Of a stretch of 64,000 nt of DNA, positions 63,612 through 64,000 are shown in pieces (the first letter of the stretch is position 1; each line of letters begins with the position of its first letter). The notes beneath the pieces are model-generated. The model had not been told where the DNA came from. It saw nothing but the letters and a program-made list of their open reading frames with translations, and ran no database searches. The translations under genes and the position numbers were made by a program. The stretch comes from JADHLJ01 sp038146985 (GTDB lineage Bacteria > Pseudomonadota > Alphaproteobacteria > Thalassobaculales > Thalassobaculaceae). The DNA lies in contig JAYQSQ010000015.1 in assembly GCA_038146985.1 (NCBI GenBank), forward strand, positions 1-64,000. The letters run 5' to 3'.

Positions 63612-64000
63612 TTGCCGGACGCGACGACCGTCGTTCCCATGGTGAAAGTCTCGGATGCCAGATCGAAGGGGCTGGATCTTTCGCGCCCGCTCGATCCGAA
63701 CGATGAAGCACTCGTTCTCGACTCCTTCAACGGGCCGGCACAGGTCATCTGCTTTCCGAGTCAATCCTTATCCCCGGAACAACGGCCAAGGGATTCATGG
63801 CCGCTTTGCATGCCTCGCTAGAATCGACCATGCCGCATGAACCCAACCGTGCAGAACTACTCAGATATCATGGTGCTCTCCAACGTCGACAAAGGCGGCG
63901 CGAAGAGCCGATCAGTCTCGCCGATGGGAACGGACTGGCGCACACGGACATGTCCTATTCCGCGACCGTCGCGTTTCTGAACGTGCTGCACGCGATCAAG
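63612..64000 (+). pseudogene. TauD/TfdA-like dioxygenase gene, frameshifted and cut by the right window edge
   Basis: Fe(II)/2-oxoglutarate-dependent dioxygenases of this family hydroxylate taurine, 2,4-D and similar acids. From the start at 63612 the frame gives SDARSKGLDLSRPLDPND, then QVICFPSQSLSPEQ. With frame changes YSDIMVLSNVDK follows, then ISLADGNGLAHTDMSYS with the metal-binding HTD (HxD) motif, and FLNVLHAIK at the edge. At least two indels are needed. The true start and substrate are uncertain. Confidence 0.7.

Overview
The window reads as one contig of a GC-rich alphaproteobacterium, probably Rhodospirillales-like. This is inferred from base composition, the tight translationally coupled operons, and the mix of families (glycosyltransferases, MlrC/M81, RraA, NIPSNAP, DUF1640-like, FdhD/MobA). 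No rRNA, tRNA, CRISPR array or complete insertion sequence was seen.

Layout: 0-9.3 kb holds a methyltransferase cut by the left edge, a divergently arranged acyl-CoA carboxylase (carrier plus biotin carboxylase on -, carboxyltransferase on +), an SDR, an amidohydrolase, a hendecad-repeat membrane protein with an in-frame amber codon, an aminotransferase and an MBL hydrolase. 9.3-14 kb is a five-gene minus-strand operon: HAD dehalogenase, M81/MlrC protein, LLM flavin oxidoreductase and both subunits of a CoA-transferase. 14-18 kb holds a methyltransferase divergent from pgk, a small protein with a good sigma70-type promoter, a NUDIX hydrolase and a second methyltransferase.

18-35 kb is the most distinctive part. 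A minus-strand operon encodes an exporter-type ABC protein whose single, greatly expanded nucleotide-binding domain has lost several catalytic residues, followed by a cyclic-nucleotide-binding protein and a methyltransferase. Divergent from it runs a very compact 12-gene plus-strand operon: two MurG-like and two GT4 glycosyltransferases, a histidine phosphatase, a polysaccharide-deacetylase-like protein, a PH-like membrane protein, a complete dipeptide-type ABC importer and a Rossmann-fold protein. Together they look like an uncharacterised glycan or glycolipid system.

35-48 kb is a catabolic and cofactor stretch: ketopantoate reductase, MFS, IlvD/Edd dehydratase, panC, GFA protein, acetyl-CoA synthetase, enolase-superfamily enzyme, two beta-hydroxyacid dehydrogenases, an amidohydrolase and NIPSNAP. 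48-55.7 kb carries a HicAB toxin-antitoxin module with two palindromic operators, a lactonase-like MBL protein, an iron alcohol dehydrogenase, an ACT protein, a DMT transporter with an S-box-like motif upstream, an ABC1 kinase, and a 128-bp inverted-repeat element next to mobA.

Two stretches are riddled with single-base indels: acs at 41.0-42.2 kb, and everything from about 55.96 kb to the right end (fdhD, rraA-like, MFS, leuA, TauD-like). The proteins remain recognisable when frames are switched, and at least one (leuA) is a core biosynthetic gene, so base-calling or assembly error is a better explanation than true decay. An AT-rich island at about 59.5-60.25 kb sits inside this stretch.
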